DNA from: Clostridia bacterium
GTDB taxonomy: Bacteria > Bacillota > Clostridia > Oscillospirales > Acutalibacteraceae
Reading direction: 5' to 3'
DNA length: 64,000 nt
Assembly (NCBI GenBank): GCA_017473165.1
Contig: JAFUNA010000020.1
Coordinates: forward strand, 1-64,000
The notes under the pieces are model-generated. The model was not told where the DNA came from and searched no databases. It worked only from the letters and a program-made list of their open reading frames with translations. This document shows positions 43,252 to 51,695 of this stretch, in pieces. A program made the position numbers and the translations under genes. Every line of letters begins with the position of its first letter. Within the stretch, counting starts at the first letter, position 1.

Positions 43252-44151
43252 TTAGGGGTTAACAAGAATGCCGTTTGCCTTTGCCCAGTCGTACCAAACT
43301 TCGATTGAACGGATTCTTGCAGGTCCGAGATTATGGCTGCCTCTTGTGAACCACTTCATGTTGATGCCCTGAAGTCCAACAAGATATTTTGCACTTGCAC
43401 AGAAGCCCGAATCGATGCAGTTATCGAGTGAGATAATGTGCTGATGTGTAATCCTTGCAGCTTCAAGGTCGCCCTTTGTGAATTCATCCCACATCTTAAC
43501 GAAAAGACCTGCACCGCAGGAGGTGGGAGTTGCAATTACGCCTCTTGCACCCTTAAGGTATGCGTCATAGAGGAAGGGAATGTTTGCCTGAAGAACGTTG
43601 GAGTCGCCCTGAACGGCGATTTTTGCTTCGATTTCGGGCATTTTGCAGGTTGTGTCCTTGATGCCCTTGAACTTGCCTGTTGCGGCAAGCTTGCCGTATG
43701 TTACGCTGTCCATAAGATGAGGCTGAAGTCCGGGGAATTCATAGAGAATAATGGGAAGCTCTGTGTTTGAAGCAAGCGAGGTCATGTATTCAAACATTTC
43801 GTCGGGCTTGTTGCACATACCCTTTGTTACGAAAACAAGACCCGAAACGCCCTGCTGCTCAAGCTTTTTCATTTCTTCAATCTGGTCATTATAGTCAACT
43901 GCAAGGTTGGCGGTTGCATAAACGGGAACACCGTTTGAATTCTTGACCGCAAGACCTGCACACTTTACTCTTTCTTCGGGAGTGAGCTCCATCATTTCAG
44001 ACGAACCGCAAACCGCGAAAAGATGCTGGGGCTTATATGCAGCCTGCCATGCAACATATTCCTCATATGTTTTGTAATCGATGCTCTTATCCCAATTGAA
44101 GGGAGTGAGAAGCAGAGAATAGACGCCTGAATATTCGTTGTACTGTGACAT
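43252..44151 (-). CDS. DapA/NanA-family aldolase or dehydratase
   Basis: A 299-residue class I pyruvate-type aldolase of the dihydrodipicolinate synthase/N-acetylneuraminate lyase superfamily. The Schiff-base lysine is in FKGIKDTT and the catalytic tyrosine is in ILYEFPG, where most members have YNxP. The usual DapA start GVxTALVTPF is here GVYSLLLTPF, and the GSSEMMELTPEE segment replaces GTTGE. The true substrate is therefore uncertain; it may be a sugar-acid dehydratase or a NanA-like enzyme rather than lysine synthesis. There are no neighbouring dap or nan genes. Confidence 0.85.
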   Translation of the reverse strand: MSQYNEYSGVYSLLLTPFNWDKSIDYKTYEEYVAWQAAYKPQHLFAVCGSSEMMELTPEERVKCAGLAVKNSNGVPVYATANLAVDYNDQIEEMKKLEQQGVSGLVFVTKGMCNKPDEMFEYMTSLASNTELPIILYEFPGLQPHLMDSVTYGKLAATGKFKGIKDTTCKMPEIEAKIAVQGDSNVLQANIPFLYDAYLKGARGVIATPTSCGAGLFVKMWDEFTKGDLEAARITHQHIISLDNCIDSGFCASAKYLVGLQGINMKWFTRGSHNLGPARIRSIEVWYDWAKANGILVNP

Positions 44152-44195
44152 TTTTATTGCACCTTCTTGTAAATTTTTGGCTTTGCCATCTTAAA

Positions 44196-44224
44196 ATTAT
44201 ATACCACTTATCTGTAAAAATCAA
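44196..44224 (-). promoter_or_regulatory. Promoter of the DapA-family gene
   Basis: TTGATT (44219-44224) and TATAAT (44196-44201) on the minus strand, 17 bases apart. Confidence 0.75.
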
Positions 44225-44254
44225 TAGATATTATAAAACTATTGCATATTTTCA

Positions 44255-44283
44255 TTGACTTTTCGCCTTAACATAAATATACT
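44255..44283 (+). promoter_or_regulatory. Promoter of the MATE gene
   Basis: TTGACT (44255-44260) and TATACT (44278-44283), 17 bases apart, divergent from the aldolase promoter. Confidence 0.75.
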
Positions 44284-44325
44284 ATATTCATTGCGTGAAA
44301 ATCATGTTATAGAAAGTGAAAACAT

Positions 44326-45678
44326 ATGAAAAACAAAAGCGGATTTTATAAAAATATGCTGCGGCTTGCGTTGCCGATTGCATTCCAGCAGCTTCTCGTT
44401 TCCTGTGCACAGCTTGTTGACACGGCAATGGTTACCCGCCTCGGAAACGTTGTTGTTTCATCGGTCGGCGTTTCATCAAGATGGATTTTCCTTATGAACC
44501 TTTTTTATTTCGGAATTTCATCGGGCTCTGCGGCAATGATTGCACAGTTCTGGGGTGCAAAGGAAAAGAGTAACATCAAACGCTCATACGGAATCGCCCT
44601 CATATTCGGCGCTGCGGTTGCGGCTGTTTTCAGCGTTTCGATGTTCACGGTTCCCGAGCTGATGCTCCGTGTTTTCACCGATGAACAAGCGGTTATCGAA
44701 ACAGGTGCACAATACATGAAAATTGTTGCGTTCATGGGAATTTTTTCGGCATTCAACCAGATAACCTGTACCGCTTTGAGGGCAACGGAAAGAGTTAACC
44801 CTCCCCTTTTCACCTCGATTGCCGCAGTTGCAGTCAACACCGTGCTCAACTACATTCTGATCTACGGAAAGCTCGGTTTCCCCGCAATGGGAATAAGAGG
44901 TGCAGCACTTGCAACGCTTACATCGACACTTGTTCAGTCAATTCTCCTTTTGATTGTTTTGAGAACATCAAAAGAGATATATTCTGATCCGATAAAGGAC
45001 TTTTTCAATCTTTCCAAGGCTTTTTTCAGAAGATTTTCGATTGTCTGCCTGCCCGTTGTTTTCAACGAGGTTGCGTGGGCAATGGGCACAAACATTTATG
45101 CAATGGTTTTTGCCCGTCAGGGCAGTGAAAGCTATGCGGGCTACACGATTTTCAGCTCAATTGAACAGATTGCATTCGTTTTCTTTGTCGGTATCTGCCA
45201 TGCATGCTCAATCATGACAGGCAAAACAATCGGCGAAGGAAAAAATTTAGGTGCATATAAGCAAGCGAAAAAATTTGTTATCATGACACCGATTATCGGT
45301 CTTATCACAGGCACGGTGCTTGCGTTTGTGAGAAATCCTCTGCTTTCGCTTCTTGAAATCGAAACACAGGGTGCATTTGACGTTGCATCATCGCTGATTC
45401 TTCTCTACTGTCTGTGGCTGCCGATAAGAAACATTCCCTATACGCTGATAGTCGGCACATTCCGTGCAGGCGGTGACACAAAAATCGGAATATTCTATGA
45501 CTGCATTTCACTTTATGCAATAAGCATTCCTGTCGTTGTTTATCTAGGATTTTTTGCAAAGGTTGATTTTGTTTACCTTATCATGGCAATGTATCTCTGC
45601 GAGGATATTCCGAAAACGATAATGAGCCTCATACGCTTCAAGAACAAAAAATGGATAAGAAATCTTACCGATAAATAA
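44326..45678 (+). CDS. MATE family efflux transporter
   Basis: A 450-residue protein with 12 hydrophobic helices in two six-helix lobes. MATE features include LALPIAFQQLLVSCAQLVDTAMV at the start, the GxxGxRGAALAT loop (PAMGIRGAALATL) and GTFRAGGDTKIGIFYD. These antiport drugs or metabolites against Na+ or H+. Substrate unknown. Alone behind its own promoter, and closed by the terminator at 45685. Confidence 0.93.
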   Translation: MKNKSGFYKNMLRLALPIAFQQLLVSCAQLVDTAMVTRLGNVVVSSVGVSSRWIFLMNLFYFGISSGSAAMIAQFWGAKEKSNIKRSYGIALIFGAAVAAVFSVSMFTVPELMLRVFTDEQAVIETGAQYMKIVAFMGIFSAFNQITCTALRATERVNPPLFTSIAAVAVNTVLNYILIYGKLGFPAMGIRGAALATLTSTLVQSILLLIVLRTSKEIYSDPIKDFFNLSKAFFRRFSIVCLPVVFNEVAWAMGTNIYAMVFARQGSESYAGYTIFSSIEQIAFVFFVGICHACSIMTGKTIGEGKNLGAYKQAKKFVIMTPIIGLITGTVLAFVRNPLLSLLEIETQGAFDVASSLILLYCLWLPIRNIPYTLIVGTFRAGGDTKIGIFYDCISLYAISIPVVVYLGFFAKVDFVYLIMAMYLCEDIPKTIMSLIRFKNKKWIRNLTDK

Positions 45679-45684
45679 ACAGAA

Positions 45685-45720
45685 ACCACCGACTCAATTA
45701 TTGAATCGGTGGTATTTTTT
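45685..45720. terminator. Convergent terminator
   Basis: ACCACCGACTCAA with TTGAATCGGTGGT (one mismatch) and a T-run, between MATE and the LCAT-like gene. Confidence 0.8.
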
Positions 45721-47606
45721 CAGCAAAAAGCGGATGTCAGAGAGTTATAAATGCATTCGAAAAGCTGACGCATGGCATTGCGGACAATAAAATCATACAG
45801 CGATTCGGGCAGCAAACCTTCAAGGCGGCTTTCAAAGTCCGATTTGACAAATCCGTTTTTGAATTCGGGTGCGTTGCCGTTATCAATCATAATGTCAAAA
45901 TCCGTTGTGCACAAGGGATTCAGACTGCCGATTTTAATATAGCTTACGGTGATTTTTGCCGCCGTTGCACCAACCTCGGGCACGCTTCCGTCAAACGGTA
46001 TTTCAGCCGTTTCCCCTGCTTTTACCGTTCCGACGCCGGAAACATCAAAGTCGAGGTCAACACCGTATGAAACAACGGAAAGAATTCGGATTGAGCTGTC
46101 CGTGCTCATGTTTTCAACAAGAAGCTTTGAGTCCTTTGACGTGAGATAACCGGTTTTGCTGTTATCAAATTTTGCGTGAATTGTTCTGTAGGCATGGTTT
46201 GAATATTCAAACTGCGGAAATTCGGGGTCAGAGTAAACGTTTTCAATCTCGTCGGTAAGAATGAGCTTTGTTACAAGCGAGCGGGTGTATTCCTCATAGT
46301 AATACTGACCGTGATACTGCTCATCGATAAACCATGTGTTTTCGGGCAGATAAGCACTTGAAGCATCAATCTCCATTGACGGAGAAATGTGGTTGTGGTC
46401 GGGGTCTGAACAGGTTGTTTTCACTCCCGTATAGCCGTTCGGGAATCTGCTTCCGAGAGGTGCGGTTGTTGCACCGCTGACACCGCTTGCGGGAAGAACA
46501 AGGTCGCCGTTTTCGTCGCTGCCGATTGCAAGGCTGCTGCCCGTTCCGCAAAGAATAGAAACATCAATTCCCTTTGCTCTGAAGCCGTTGAGAAGCTTTG
46601 AAAGATTGGGCATTATTTCATAGTGAACGAAATCGCATTTTTCAATTATATCCTTACTTTCAACAGGGTCAAGAAAATCCTTTTTCAGCTGTTCATAAGT
46701 TTCTGCCGAGCTTAACGCCCATATACTTCCCCAGTATTTAATAACCTTGCTTATTCCGTCTGTTGCACTTTTTATGACATCCTCAAGACCGTCATATTCC
46801 GAACCCTCAAACAGACGTGCAATATTATACTCGCTGCCGAGAATCGTTTCAAAGAATTTTACAAGAGTTTCAATATCAAAATCTATTTCACCCCGCAGAA
46901 GTCTGTCGGGAATATTCGTTCCGCCGATTGCAGGCACGCTCATGACAACGTTATCCGTGTCACCGTTATCGCCGTAAAGACAGAGATATGTTGTGCATAT
47001 CATTCCGCCGAAGCTGAGTCCGAAAAGGTTGATTTTGTCCGCCTTTGTGTAAGCCTTGACTTCCTTTATGAATTCATTGAGCTGACCTGCGATTGTTACG
47101 GGATCAAGACGTGAATCATACTGAAAACAGTAAACCCTTGAAGCATCGGTATGCTTTGCAAGATGCTTGCAGGTGTTTGTTTCATAGAGATTTTCTTCCT
47201 CACCGTTTTCAAGCATATATTTAACGTTTGAGGTTGCAGGATTATTGGGATAATGCGAAAGCGGATAAACCGAGCTGCCGTCAGGATTGCATTCAAGCTT
47301 TCCAAGAACGGCATAGGCACCGTCGCCGATGGTTTTGCCGAATTCATCCTTTTTGCCGACAACAAGACCTGCCACCGACTTTGCAAATCTCGGAAAATCA
47401 CCGCCGATTTGGTCCGTAACCTTGCCGAGGTCAAGACGCCAGATTGTTTCTTCATCGGGCTGATTATAATTCAGAAAAAGCTGCGAGCAGAGAAAGCCCG
47501 AAACAAGAATTACGGGGTTATCCCTACGCTCCGTTGCCGACGCACCGAGAGCGCAGCATGACATTATAATTGCAGCACAGAGCACAACGGAAATCAGTTT
47601 TTTCAT
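45720..47606 (-). CDS. Secreted LCAT-like lipase / alpha/beta hydrolase
   Basis: A 628-residue exported protein. The signal peptide (1-26) is followed by an alpha/beta-hydrolase core of the lecithin:cholesterol acyltransferase type: VILVSGFLCSQL (oxyanion loop), a QYDSRLDPV block and GLSFGG with nucleophile S198. A C-terminal beta-sandwich (about 500-590) probably binds surfaces. The likely reaction is deacylation or transacylation of phospholipids. The ATG at 47606 follows AGGTGAT. A promoter is at 47640. Confidence 0.8.
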   Translation of the reverse strand: MKKLISVVLCAAIIMSCCALGASATERRDNPVILVSGFLCSQLFLNYNQPDEETIWRLDLGKVTDQIGGDFPRFAKSVAGLVVGKKDEFGKTIGDGAYAVLGKLECNPDGSSVYPLSHYPNNPATSNVKYMLENGEEENLYETNTCKHLAKHTDASRVYCFQYDSRLDPVTIAGQLNEFIKEVKAYTKADKINLFGLSFGGMICTTYLCLYGDNGDTDNVVMSVPAIGGTNIPDRLLRGEIDFDIETLVKFFETILGSEYNIARLFEGSEYDGLEDVIKSATDGISKVIKYWGSIWALSSAETYEQLKKDFLDPVESKDIIEKCDFVHYEIMPNLSKLLNGFRAKGIDVSILCGTGSSLAIGSDENGDLVLPASGVSGATTAPLGSRFPNGYTGVKTTCSDPDHNHISPSMEIDASSAYLPENTWFIDEQYHGQYYYEEYTRSLVTKLILTDEIENVYSDPEFPQFEYSNHAYRTIHAKFDNSKTGYLTSKDSKLLVENMSTDSSIRILSVVSYGVDLDFDVSGVGTVKAGETAEIPFDGSVPEVGATAAKITVSYIKIGSLNPLCTTDFDIMIDNGNAPEFKNGFVKSDFESRLEGLLPESLYDFIVRNAMRQLFECIYNSLTSAFC

Positions 47607-47639
47607 CAGAATCACCTCTTTGTTTTAACTCTTTATTTA

Positions 47640-47668
47640 ATGATATCATTTACAATTCGCACATGCAA
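47640..47668 (-). promoter_or_regulatory. Promoter of the LCAT-like gene
   Basis: TTGCAT (47663-47668) and TATCAT (47640-47645) on the minus strand, 17 bases apart. Confidence 0.65.
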
Positions 47669-47706
47669 CAGCAAAACGGAAAATTTTAAAAATTGTTACA
47701 TTTCTA

Positions 47707-47735
47707 TTGTGTTTTGAACATACAAAGTATATAAT
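47707..47735 (+). promoter_or_regulatory. Promoter of the MBL gene
   Basis: TTGTGT (47707-47712) and TATAAT (47730-47735), 17 bases apart. Confidence 0.65.
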
Positions 47736-47768
47736 TACAGCAGACAAAACAAAGACAGGAGTGCTGAA

Positions 47769-49046
47769 ATGAACGGTATTTTTAACGGAATTCCTCTGCC
47801 CGATTTTGCTCACAAGCTTGAATACGACTGCGGCAAGGGCTGTCATATGCTTGTTTATACGGATTTGTCAGCATCGGCATTTGATGAATCGTGCAAAAAA
47901 ATTGCTGAAGGCGGATTTATCCTTCACTCCGAAAACAAAATCAAAGATAATATCTACAGAACATATATCGGAAAAGTTGTTGTTCATATATATTATTGCG
48001 GAATTGAAAAAGAAATGAGAATTATCGCCGACCCGAACAAAAATCTTTTCAATCCGATGCCCGAAAATTGCAAAAAGGTTTATCCTGTAACCCTCTGGCA
48101 ATATGAAATTGACCACAGTCTTATCGACTGCGGAATGTGTATCATTGTCCGCTGCTGCGACGGAAGCTTTTTTGTAATTGACTCCGCTCATATGTATTCG
48201 GTTATCGATGACGAAAGAATTGTTGCATTCCTCACAAAAATCAACGGCGGAAGAAAGCCCGTTGTTGCAGGCTGGTTTTTCTCCCATGCACATGAGGATC
48301 ATGTTTGCAAATTCCTTGACATAGTTGACTACCGCAGAAGCGAAATTGACATTGAAGCCGTTTATTATAATTTCCCATCCGCAGAAAACGAGCACAATAT
48401 TTATTGGGGCGAATGCGGTCTGGCGGTTATGAACAGGTTTGAAGAAACAATGCGGAGAAATCCCGACATAAAGTGCATCAATCTTCACTCGGGACAACGG
48501 TTTTATGTCAGAAATCTTGAGTTTGTTGTTCTCTGCACACATGAAGATGTTTTCCCCAACAGCTTCCGCGATTTCAACAACACCTCAACTGCTCTTATGA
48601 TGTCTGCAGACGGCAGCAAGGTACTTCTGCCGGGCGACTGTTCAATTGAAAGCGACAAGGTTATTGTCCGCCGCTTCGGAGATTATCTCAAATGCGATGT
48701 TGTTCAGGTTTCGCACCACGGTCATACGGGCACTTCACCCGAATTTTACCGCCTTGCCGATGCGGAATGTGCTCTTTTTGCGGTTACGCAGATAAAATTT
48801 GACGAGGAGCTTCCCCGTCAGGAGGCAAACAGAACCGCTATAGCCCTCGCAAAGGAATATCATATTGCATCAAACGGTACGGCAGAAATACCCCTGCCCT
48901 ATAAATTCGGTCAGACAAAGGTTTATCCCGACGAAATTTTCGAGAACTTCAACGGTATTTTTAACCTTTGGACATACGAATATACGGATGAATATAAGGA
49001 AAAGCTTTATAACGAATTCCTTGAACGCAGTAAAAGAAAAGGATAA
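47769..49046 (+). CDS. Metallo-beta-lactamase-fold hydrolase, ComEC C-domain-like
   Basis: A 425-residue protein. A first alpha/beta region (1-105) precedes an MBL domain: HAHEDH (H173, H175, D177, H178) binds two metals, LPGDCS and SHHGHTG are the later metal motifs. The LPGD and SHHGH motifs are typical of stand-alone relatives of the ComEC/Rec2 nuclease domain. It has no signal peptide or membrane helix. The substrate may be nucleic acid or a phosphoester. AGGAG site, single gene. Confidence 0.85.
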   Translation: MNGIFNGIPLPDFAHKLEYDCGKGCHMLVYTDLSASAFDESCKKIAEGGFILHSENKIKDNIYRTYIGKVVVHIYYCGIEKEMRIIADPNKNLFNPMPENCKKVYPVTLWQYEIDHSLIDCGMCIIVRCCDGSFFVIDSAHMYSVIDDERIVAFLTKINGGRKPVVAGWFFSHAHEDHVCKFLDIVDYRRSEIDIEAVYYNFPSAENEHNIYWGECGLAVMNRFEETMRRNPDIKCINLHSGQRFYVRNLEFVVLCTHEDVFPNSFRDFNNTSTALMMSADGSKVLLPGDCSIESDKVIVRRFGDYLKCDVVQVSHHGHTGTSPEFYRLADAECALFAVTQIKFDEELPRQEANRTAIALAKEYHIASNGTAEIPLPYKFGQTKVYPDEIFENFNGIFNLWTYEYTDEYKEKLYNEFLERSKRKG

Positions 49047-49054
49047 AACGCAAA

Positions 49055-49097
49055 AAGCCGCCGCAGCCTCTTTTTTGAGGTTACGGCGGTTACTTTT
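49055..49097 (+). terminator. Terminator after the MBL gene
   Basis: CCGCCG/CGGCGG and inner CCTC/GAGG pairs with flanking T-rich sequence. Confidence 0.65.
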
Positions 49098-49241
49098 GAA
49101 TAAAAAAATGAACAATGAATAAATTGCTCTGCTTCTACACTTTACAATCGGCTCTTGCATCCTTAAGTTTTATGTATATACAAAAATCAATTATTCATTA
49201 TTCATTAATTAATGCCCCCGAATGCGCAAGCGAAGGCATTC

Positions 49242-49328
49242 TGGTGCCGGTGACCGGACTTGAACCGGTACGGTGTTGCCACCGAGGGATTTTAAGTCCC
49301 TTGCGTCTGCCGATTTCGCCACACCGGC
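49242..49328 (-). tRNA. tRNA-Leu(UAA)
   Basis: A complete class II tRNA on the minus strand: acceptor GCCGGTG/CACCGGC, D-arm, anticodon stem-loop with TAA (GGGACTTAAAATCCC), a long variable arm (CGGTGGCAACACCG), T-arm with GGTTCAAGTCC and encoded CCA. It reads UUA and wobble UUG codons. A hairpin AATGCC/GGCATT (49211-49240) lies just after it. Confidence 0.97.
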
Positions 49329-49533
49329 AACTTTTTTTGCTGCCGCAACGGAACGCAATTATTCCGTCAATCCAATCCAGCGACATAATTATAGATTATT
49401 ATTTTTAATTTGTCAACACCATTTCAAAGATTTCGCCCATGCGTTTTTGGTCAATTTTAACAATCAGTTCAATTTTTGCCGTTTCGGTTGGATTTTGTAT
49501 GATTTCGAAATAATTTTCAGTTAACTTTTTCTA

Positions 49534-49562
49534 TTGCCAACTGCATATTTATAAAGTATAAT
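49534..49562 (+). promoter_or_regulatory. Promoter of the mscS-CDF operon
   Basis: TTGCCA (49534-49539) and TATAAT (49557-49562), 17 bases apart. Confidence 0.75.
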
Positions 49563-49592
49563 ATCATGAGAATACTTCAGGAGGAAAATAAA

Positions 49593-50435
49593 ATGATGCA
49601 CTATCCCCTCGACCTTGCGTCGATAATCCAGTCAAAAAGCTATGAAGAAATTCCGCAGTATCTTCTTTCAATCGCACCTCTTATTGTTTCGGCGGTGCTT
49701 ATAGTTGTTGTCGGATTTATCTTTTCAAATCTTGTCGGAAAGCTTGTTATAAAAGGACTTCGTGCAAAGGGCGTTGACCCCTCGATTCACGGCTTTATCA
49801 GAACGGTTATAACGCTCATTCTGAAGTTTATTTTTATTCTTTCCGCTCTTTCAACCCTCAACTTTAACATCAATTCCTTTGTGACAGCACTCGGTGCGGC
49901 AGGTGTTACGGCAGGTATCGGCTTGCAGTCAAGCATAAGCCAGCTTGCCAGCGGCGTTCAGATTCTTGCAAACCACCCGTTCAAAAGCGGAGATTACATT
50001 GACGTCGGAACTGTCAGCGGCAAGGTGCAGGAAATCAAAATGATGTATACCGTGCTTGTTACCGTTGACAACAAGCGTGTTATCATTCCGAATTCCTACA
50101 TAACCTCAAACAACATCATCAACTACAATGCCGAAAACCGCCGCCGTCTTGACCTTGTTTTCTCAATTGCATATGATAATGATATAGCACTTGCAAAGCA
50201 GACCCTTCTTGAGGTTGTCCGCAAAAACGAGCTCATCCTCACCGACCCCGAGCCGCTCATTGCCGTGAAGGAACACGGTGCAAGCTCGATAAACCTTGCC
50301 TGCTATATCTGGTGTTCGTCAGACGATTACTGGGATATCTTTTATTACATGCAGGAAAACGTTAAGCTTGCTTTTGACGAAAAGAAAATCAGCATTCCTT
50401 TCGGTCAGCTTGACGTACACATTTCCAAGGAGTGA
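49593..50435 (+). CDS. Small-conductance mechanosensitive channel, MscS family
   Basis: A 280-residue channel of E. coli MscS size. Three N-terminal helices lead to the pore helix TM3 with its Gly/Ala pattern (ALGAAGVTAGIGLQSSISQLASG), followed by the beta-domain (GDYIDVGTVSGKVQEI, RVIIPNSYI) and the cytoplasmic vestibule. It opens on membrane tension in osmotic downshock. The double ATG at 49593 follows AGGAGG. Its stop is 5 bases before the CDF start. Confidence 0.93.
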   Translation: MMHYPLDLASIIQSKSYEEIPQYLLSIAPLIVSAVLIVVVGFIFSNLVGKLVIKGLRAKGVDPSIHGFIRTVITLILKFIFILSALSTLNFNINSFVTALGAAGVTAGIGLQSSISQLASGVQILANHPFKSGDYIDVGTVSGKVQEIKMMYTVLVTVDNKRVIIPNSYITSNNIINYNAENRRRLDLVFSIAYDNDIALAKQTLLEVVRKNELILTDPEPLIAVKEHGASSINLACYIWCSSDDYWDIFYYMQENVKLAFDEKKISIPFGQLDVHISKE

Positions 50436-50440
50436 TATTT

Positions 50441-51604
50441 TTGACAAAGCTGCTGATTAAGCTTTTTATTAAAGATTATGAAAACGTAAAATCCGAAAAG
50501 GTCCGTCTGAAATACGGAGTTTTAAGCGGAGTTACGGGAATTATTCTCAACGTTATTCTCTCGGTATTCAAAATGGTTTTCGGTGCTCTGACAAAGAGCA
50601 TTTCGATTGTTGCCGACGGTGCAAACAATATTTTTGACGCAATTTCATCGGTTATCAGCCTTGTGGGCTTCAAAATTTCAGGCAAGCCCGCAGACGATGA
50701 GCACCCCTTCGGGCACGGAAGAATTGAATATGTTTCCGCTCTCACGCTTGCATTTTTCATTCTGATTATGGGCGTTGAACTGATTAAAACATCAATCGAT
50801 AAATTCACAAACCCCGAAACCGTTATTTTCAGCGTGCCCGCCGTTATTGTTCTTGTTTTTTCGATTCTAGCAAAAATCTGGCTTGCACTTTTCAACCGCA
50901 AGGTCGGCAAAATGATAAATTCCGTTGCCGTTGATGCAGTTGTGACCGACAGCATAGGCGACATTGCCGCAACAACCTGCTCTCTTGTTGCTCTTATTTC
51001 ATCAAAATTCACCGACAAGCCGGTTGATGCGGTTATGGGCATCATCGTTGCCCTTGTTGTTATCTATGCTGGAATCGATATTATCAAGAGCACCCTCGGC
51101 CCTCTTCTCGGAGAGCCTCCCGACAAAGAAATCGTAAACAAGCTTGAAGAAATTGTCATGTCATTTGATGAGGTTTCGGGAATTCATGACCTTGTGCTTC
51201 ACAGCTACGGCACATCAAGAATTTACGGTTCGCTTCATGCCGAAGTGCCCGCAGAAAACGATATTCTTCACAGCCACGATACAATCGACCTCATCGAAAG
51301 AAAAATCAAGGAAGAACTCGGAATTGAGATTTCAATTCACATGGATCCCGTTTTAAGCGACGAGCACACCCACGAGCTCAAGGAGCTTGCAAAATCCGTT
51401 GTTTCAAGGCTTTGCGAAAACGCTTCGCTGCATGATTTCCGTGCAGTTGAAGGTCCGACTCACACAAACCTTATTTTTGATGTTATTCTGCCGAGAAGCT
51501 CAAAGTATTCAGAGGATGAATTCAAACAGGCGATTGAAACGGAAATCCAAAAAGAAAATCCCGACTTTTTCACGGTTGTCACAATTGACAGAAGCTATAC
51601 ATAA
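50441..51604 (+). CDS. Cation diffusion facilitator (CDF) transporter
   Basis: A 387-residue Zn2+/Mn2+/Fe2+ efflux protein. Six helices carry the DGANNIFDA motif in helix 2, the HPFGHGR loop and the VDAVVTDS metal site in helix 5; the C-terminal metal-binding domain spans about 205-290 and an extra conserved C-terminal extension (about 300-387) follows, like the longer bacterial MamM-type members. The start is inferred as TTG at 50441 (AAGGAG upstream), with GTG at 50432 as an alternative that overlaps the mscS stop. Co-transcribed with mscS. Confidence 0.93.
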   Translation: MTKLLIKLFIKDYENVKSEKVRLKYGVLSGVTGIILNVILSVFKMVFGALTKSISIVADGANNIFDAISSVISLVGFKISGKPADDEHPFGHGRIEYVSALTLAFFILIMGVELIKTSIDKFTNPETVIFSVPAVIVLVFSILAKIWLALFNRKVGKMINSVAVDAVVTDSIGDIAATTCSLVALISSKFTDKPVDAVMGIIVALVVIYAGIDIIKSTLGPLLGEPPDKEIVNKLEEIVMSFDEVSGIHDLVLHSYGTSRIYGSLHAEVPAENDILHSHDTIDLIERKIKEELGIEISIHMDPVLSDEHTHELKELAKSVVSRLCENASLHDFRAVEGPTHTNLIFDVILPRSSKYSEDEFKQAIETEIQKENPDFFTVVTIDRSYT

Positions 51605-51610
51605 TTTTTT

Positions 51611-51642
51611 CGGATACAGCAAAAACTGTATCCGATTTTTTA
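51611..51642 (+). terminator. Terminator after the CDF gene
   Basis: CGGATACAG/CTGTATCCG stem (51611-51619 with 51626-51634) with a T-run. Confidence 0.85.
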
Positions 51643-51695
51643 TTTACAAATCAAAATATTTATGGTAAAAATATATTATAAAGGAGATGAAGGAA

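Noticed and set aside
43252-45678. Sialic-acid operon (aldolase plus MATE)
   Set aside because: The genes are divergent from separate promoters and no nanE, nanK or sialic-acid transporter is nearby.
49198-49386. Minus-strand ORF of 62 codons over tRNA-Leu
   Set aside because: It is the translation of the tRNA itself; the structure and CCA end show an RNA gene.
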